From assembly GCF_020360975.1 (NCBI RefSeq), contig NW_025408673.1:1302001-1366000 (forward strand): 64,000 bases of DNA. The letters are read 5' to 3'. This DNA comes from Hirsutella rhossiliensis. Taxonomy: Eukaryota; Ascomycota; Sordariomycetes; Hypocreales; Ophiocordycipitaceae. Shown piece after piece: positions 58,834 to 64,000 of the stretch. Under the pieces are notes generated by a model. That model was given only the letters and a program-made list of their open reading frames with translations, was not told where the DNA came from and ran no database searches. Both the position numbers and the translations under genes were made by a program. Position 1 is the first letter of the stretch; every line of letters starts with the position of its first letter.

Positions 58834-59319
58834 TTATAAAATATAGCTTAATTTTATAGTTCTTTAATATATCCTATAGTAAGAGGGACCTAGGAAGCTA
58901 AAATTACTTAGTATAGAAAAAGGAAGAAGGAGCTAAAAGGAAGTATAAAGAAAAAGGTAGGGGTAAAAGGGGAAGTAAAAGTAGCGATAGCTTCCTATAA
59001 ATATAGTAAGAGATAAGATAGATATACTAGTAATAGCTAGAAAGGAAGGGAAAAACTAATAAAAAGCTTAGTACTTAAGAGGATAATAGTAGCTTCTTTT
59101 AGTAGGATCTTCTTTATTAATTAAGATACTAAATAAGTATAAAGAAGGGCGTTAAATAAAGGAAAAAAGGATAATTAAGGCAATATAATAATTACTCCCT
59201 TACTATAATTACTAACCCTATAAGAATTAAATATCTTTACCCTTCCTATTAAACCCCTTACTTTTAATTTTACCTTTATATATATTTTTATATACTTTTT
59301 ATATCTCTCTTTATAAGAG
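58834..59319 (+). repeat. LTR F2 (486 bp), heavily RIPed
   Basis: Aligns along its whole length with the reverse complement of F1 (54,169-54,654) and has the same length. F1 sites with CpA/TpG are TpA here. Comparison of the two is an internal calibration of RIP: same family, one mutated, one nearly not. No clear target duplication. Confidence 0.75.
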
Positions 59320-59599
59320 TTATAAGCTTAGGAGGAATAAAATTCCTATACTTTTTAGCTACTATAGAAAGCACCTTTCTTATATCTTTTATAGCTTTCC
59401 TTTACCCTTCTTACTAAAATAGCCGATTTTTAACTAACTTTTCTACCCTCTTTTATAATAATATCGAAAAATAATTCCTTTACTACCTATATACTTTATA
59501 AGACGATTCTTATAAATCTTTAAGATTAAGATAAGTAGGTAAAGGAGCTATAGGTTTATAAAAATAAAACTATTTATAATTTAGTTTTCTTTAAAAAGT

Positions 59600-61290
59600 A
59601 GGACCTTCTTAAGCCCCCTCTTTATCTTAAGGTAATAGAATTTATAAAGGCAGCTTTTATCTTCTCTAAGCTAACCTCTATATAATAAAGAGCTTTTTCT
59701 ACTACCTTAGGTAACTATAAGAGTTATTATAAGGAATACCTTTATAAGATAAAGCTACTAACTACTATATATATAGTAATAATATAATCTATTAATAATA
59801 TAAAGCTAATCTCTCTTTAAGAGGAAGAGACCCTTAAGTAATAGCTATTAAAGCTTAAGACCTTAATAGCTCCCTTAAGGGGCTATATAACTAACTATAT
59901 TAAGAAGACTTATATAGTATACTTAAAAGCCTTTTCTACTAAGAACCTACTAGCTTCTATATAGCTAGCTAAGTAAAAAGAAATCCTTATAAAAACTAAC
60001 TAATACTTCTAAATAAAATATCTTTCTAGCTAGTAGCTATAAGATATATCTCTATTAATAAAGCTTATTAGTAAGTGTTACTTAACTATCTTTTAAAAAG
60101 CTAGCTAGGAACTAAATATAAAAGCTACTAAAGTATAATAATAAGTAGTCTTATTCCTTTATAGCTAGTACTTAACCTAAATAGCTCGACTTACTAGCCT
60201 TATAGCTACTATAGCCCTTATTACTATAGTCCTTACTACTATTACTACTACTGCCCTTTTAGCTCCTCTTTCTTTAAGAGTATTAATATTATCTTTAATA
60301 GCTGCCTTAGTCCTAGCCCTAGCTCTACCTATAGCTCTAAGCCCGGTCCCGCTAGTCCGTTTAGTTTAATTAGTCCTTTAATAGACCTTTTAGTCTATTA
60401 GTCGAAAAATTAAAGAACTAATTAAAATCGAACCTCTTTATTAAAATTAGTAATAAGGGGTAAAAAGGGAGGGTTTTAAAGTAGACCTTCTAAATTAAGA
60501 TAAGGATTCCTTAAAAAAGAAGAAGACTAAAAGATAAAACGGCTACCTAGCCTATAAATCCCTAGGCTATTAGTTATTATAATACTAGTAGGCCTTTAAA
60601 GAAAACCGACCTAAAGGGTTTAACCCTTTAAAGAGGCTATAAGAAATAATATAATAGTTTCTTAAGAAGGACCCCTTATTATAAAAAAAGATAGACGAGA
60701 TTTAAGTTACTTAGAAATAGTAACTAATAATACCCGCTACTTTTATTTAAGCTATAAATTTAAGAAAAAATCGTTTATATAGTAAATCTACCCTCTATCT
60801 TCCTTATAGATTAATAAGGCTAAGACTAACTATTAAAGCCCTTTAATTATCCCTTATAAAAATTAGCTATCCTTAACTCTAGTACTTCCCTTAATATATA
60901 TAATACCCTCTTATAATTCTAGTCCTTTAAAAAGGTATAGAGGGAATAACTTATTACTAGGGAATTAACCGTATAAATAAAAGGATATAAAAGGGTAAAT
61001 TATATAATAAAATTACTTATTAGGGCTATATAAATTCTATAGTAAAAAAGGGTAGCTTTTTACCTTTAATTTTTAATAAGCTTAAATTTATTCTACCTTT
61101 TTTAAGAGGAAGGAATCTTCTAAGATATAATATCTAAGCTTATAAGGCTAGTCTAAAAGTATTAAACGATTAAGCTTATCTAAGAGAAATTCGATTAATT
61201 TATTATTAAATTCTAACTTATTCTTAAAAAGGAACCTCTTAAAAAGTTAGCTTTCCTTACTAAGAGGAATAGGTCTACTATAAAGGACCC
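59600..61290 (+). pseudogene. Degraded plus-strand ORF inside the inverted-repeat element
   Basis: A frame with TAA/TAG stops can be followed through about 1.6 kb: FIKAAFIFSKLTSI, NYKSYYKEYLYKIKLL, LKAFSTKNLLASI, a hydrophobic Ala/Leu/Pro stretch at 60,200-60,350, RPKGFNPLKRLQEI, and LPLIFNKLKFILPFLRGRN. No catalytic motif recognised, so I cannot say whether it is a transposase. The hydrophobic stretch is low complexity and may be mistranslated. Confidence 0.35.
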
Positions 61291-61551
61291 TCTTTATAAG
61301 GGAATATATATTATAGTATAATTAGTTAGGTAGTAGAAATAGCTAGAGGTACTAAACTATATATATTATATTCTTCTTATTATAAGACTAAAGCTTATAA
61401 AAAGAGGTATTTCTGTTTTTTTTTTAAGGTAGTAAGTAGTTTATAATATATAAGTAGGGTAAGTATAATTCCCTATTAATACCTTACTAATATATTAGTA
61501 CTATATACCTAAGTGCTTTATTAGCCTATACCTCTTAGTAACGCTCTTATA

Positions 61552-63019
61552 TTCTTTTAATAGCTTAAGGAGATAGTTAACTTTAATATATATAACTTAG
61601 TTACCTAAGCCCCTTAGCTTTATATAAGCTAAGCTAATAATAAGGCGTTTAAATTAACGGCCTAAAGACCGTTAAATATAAATACTATAGCTAAGGAAAA
61701 ACTAAGAAATAAATTTCTAAACGAACCCCTTTATAGCTAAACTAGCTATATAAGGAAATTTAAATCGACTAAACCGATATCTCTAAGGACTAAGAAAGCT
61801 TTATTAAGGTAATACTTTTTATAGATAGTTTTCTAAGGATAGTTTTCCCTTATTTCTTATAGACCTACTTAAGTAAGTATAACTAGTCTACCTTCTAAGA
61901 CTTTATTAACTTAATAAATTCCTACTTTAGCCATAAGGTAAAGAAGATATAGTTTAATAGAGAGCTATTTATAAAGGATATCTTAAAGTAGCTTTAAAAA
62001 TAAGGTATTTTACCCCTCTTATTAATACTAAATACCTAGGCCTAGAACGGAGGGGTAGAAAAATTAAGGGGTACTATAGTTAAAAAGGCCTATATAATAA
62101 GACTTACTATAAGGCTTCTATATAACCTTTAAAGGGAAGTCGTTAAGACCGCTTATTACCTTTAAAAGTAAACCTTAAAAGACCTTAAGAACTCTAAGGA
62201 ACTAAACTAAGGAATAAACTAAAAATCCCCTTTTAAGCTCTTTATAAAAAATAAGGCCTCGCTAGCCTACCTTTATACTTATAGCTATAAGGTATATATT
62301 ATAACTACTAATATATAGCTAAAAAGAAAGAAGAAAAGAAAGCTTAATTTTAAAGCCTTTATTAGTTACCTTATTAATTAAAATTTTATAAATATCTTTT
62401 AGATTTAGATTCCTTTTTTATAAAAGGTAATTTAAACTAAGGATATAATTTCTAGTAAATCTAGCGTTTTTAATAAAAAGAGGGATTAATAGCCCTTCTT
62501 ACTTTTATAATATTAGTTAATTTAAAAGATCTAAATCCCCCCTTCTTAATAGTCTTTAAAAGAGGTCTTAGATAAGGAAAAAAAAAGAAACTAATATTAA
62601 TATAGTTTAAGATAATACTACCTTTAAAGAAGAAAAAGAAGAATCTATTAAATTAGATAATCTAGAAAAAGAAAGAGACTATAAGAAAGTAGTAGAGCTA
62701 AAATACGCCTACCTTCCTATACCTTTACTTATAAAATAAAAAGAAGATCTAAAAGTAGCTTTTTTTATTAGTCTTCTTATCTTAACCTTTAATGGGGTAC
62801 GAAAAGCACCTTCCTTAAAAGATTACCTAGCTGCCTTTTTATCTTTACTTTAAGAAGTAAAGGAAGGTATAGGGCCTAATATAGTGATTAAAAAAGACTA
62901 ACTACTCCTTTATTTTAATCGATTTTCTAACTTTTATTTAATGCCTATAAAAGACGGTTCCTATAAAGTTTTTATAGTAAGCTAGCTCTTTAAGATATAG
63001 CTATTAATAAAGAAAGTAT
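61552..63019 (+). other. RIPed sequence with plus-strand coding traces
   Basis: Short open blocks on the plus strand (for example KKKEEKKAQF and LLDLDSFFIKGNL, with stops read through, near 62,320-62,430) suggest an old coding element. Acidic Glu/Lys-rich codons occur at 62,630-62,690. 62,790-63,000 retains several CpA/TpG sites. No family identified. Confidence 0.3.
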
Positions 63020-63395
63020 TTTAATAGGGATAAAGGTATATACCTAAAGTATATATAGTATATAGCTAAGGATTAATAAAGTAATTAACTATATAATTAT
63101 TTAGTTATTAGTTTAATATATAGCTCTAAGGGTCTTAGGTTATTAATATAAGTCTTAGAGATTTCTTTACTTTATACCTCTTTATCTTTATTAAAGTCGC
63201 GTAACTAGCGGCCTTTACTTTAAAAGGGAAAAATAAATATTCGAATTAATTATAATTAAGGAAGATACTTAATTAAATAATTTAAGCCTTTATAAAGCCT
63301 TTAAGTATACTTAGAGGGAAGTTAGATAAAGAGCGCTAGGGGTCTTATCCCTTTAATAGGCTAATATCTATAAGGGTACGATCTTATTTATTAAA
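63020..63395 (-). repeat. Third gypsy B-family LTR (probable solo LTR)
   Basis: 376 bp, aligned end to end with the LTRs at 30,792 and 43,086, termini TTTAATAGG...TATTAAA. No gypsy B internal sequence lies on either side within the window (605 bp remain to the right), so it is a solo LTR unless an element starts beyond 64,000. Orientation assigned as for gypsy B. Confidence 0.78.
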
Positions 63396-64000
63396 CTATA
63401 GCGGCCGCGATCCTCGCCGCTTAACTAAGTAGCTTAATAATATCTACTATTTATAGCTTAGTCTTATAAAATAACCTTTACTACTATAGCCCGGCTATAT
63501 ATATATAGCCTAGCTATATATATAGCCTACTAAATAATACTATAGGTAGTCTTTCTTTTCTTTATAAGGAGGTAATTTAATATAAGAAGGAAGGATATCG
63601 CTATAGCTCTCTAGGTTATATACTTAGGTATATACCTAGCTATATAATATCTAGCTTATATATCCTCTTTCTCCCCTTTAGCTAGCTATATAAAGGGTAT
63701 TTCTATTCTTTCCTTTAGCTAGTAGTAATTAATTACCTTATCCCTTTTTTATTTATAGTAAAAGGATATATACTTATATATTCGCTGCCTTAAAGTTAAA
63801 GACTTTATTTAGAAGTAATTAAGCGCGTCTTATACTAATAAATAATACTAATTTTAGTTTATTATATAGTAGCCGACTTACTAGACCTACTAGCTATAGT
63901 AAAAAGTCTATTATATTAACTACCTTATTATATAAGCCTAGGAATACTAGTGCTTTTAACCTTATTAAATACTAAGATCGAAAAGGGTTAGCTAAGCTAT
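63396..64000. other. RIPed sequence to window end
   Basis: No gene recognised. Contains repeated AGCCTAGCTATATATATAG-like palindromic TA/CTAG units at 63,490-63,535 and a GCGGCCGCG block at 63,401. Possibly another element starting at the window edge. Confidence 0.3.

Larger units (their letters stand above)
58268..61551 (+). mobile_element. Element bounded by ~255-bp inverted repeats
   Basis: 58,268-58,525 and 61,297-61,551 are inverted copies with the outer end TATAAGAGCG. Examples: TACTAATATATTAGTA inside both, and AAGAATATAATATATATAG in both. The 3.3-kb unit is the size of a DNA transposon. It also contains two copies of the F-type repeat and a degraded plus-strand ORF. No target duplication could be read at its edges, so the alternative is two unrelated inverted LTRs. 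Confidence 0.55.

Overview
The window looks like transposon-packed heterochromatin from a filamentous ascomycete (Pezizomycotina). The main sign is repeat-induced point mutation (RIP). Over most of the 64 kb the dinucleotides CpA and TpG are almost absent, while CpG survives, even in GC-rich blocks such as 7,560-7,760. Recognisable retroelement reading frames are broken almost only by TAA/TAG codons at former Gln or Trp positions, with few indels. I cannot name the species. There is no bacterial-type gene organisation, rRNA or CRISPR array.

Layout. 1-1,824: the 5' end of a weakly mutated Ty3/gypsy element on the minus strand (gag plus LTR), running off the left edge. 1,825-5,440: a Tad-like LINE (+). 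5,577-16,790: a second copy of that LINE (-), split by a complete 7-kb gypsy element, 'gypsy A' (6,510-13,488, 5-bp target duplication). 16,793-18,414: LTR and repeat debris with a tRNA-like pseudogene. 18,415-20,200: an un-RIPed island with the only intact gene I would call, a 117-residue GRF-type zinc-finger protein (-). 20,201-23,596: the 3' half of another gypsy, 'gypsy E' (+), whose integrase carries a 376-bp terminal-repeat miniature retrotransposon.

23,597-56,706 is one gypsy element, 'gypsy D', of about 7.8 kb stretched to 33 kb by later insertions. LTR, gag and protease are at 23.6-27.1 kb. RT, RNase H, integrase, chromodomain and the 3' LTR are at 48.3-56.7 kb. Between the halves sits a block with a 13-bp target duplication containing a LINE (27,106 to about 45,300). 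That LINE's RT is split by a 12.7-kb gypsy, 'gypsy B' (30,792-43,469, minus strand). Three solo LTRs of one family, each exactly 568 bp with its own 5-bp duplication, lie at 44,531, 47,707 and 52,741. A MULE with 8-bp duplication (49,726-52,710) and a 486-bp solo LTR (54,169-54,654) also interrupt gypsy D. To the right are unassigned RIP-degraded ORFs, an inverted-repeat-bounded element (58,268-61,551), and a third copy of the gypsy B LTR (63,020-63,395).

Nothing here works as a pathway. The biology is a stratigraphy of insertions inactivated by a genome-defence mutation process, with short or recent pieces (solo LTRs, the MULE tail, the zinc-finger island) largely escaping. The least explained parts are extra ORFs antisense to pol in gypsy A and B, a miniature retroelement with Pol III-like boxes, and a minus-strand gag-like ORF at 45.3-46.95 kb. 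Domain calls come from reading translations by eye; boundaries given as round numbers are approximate.
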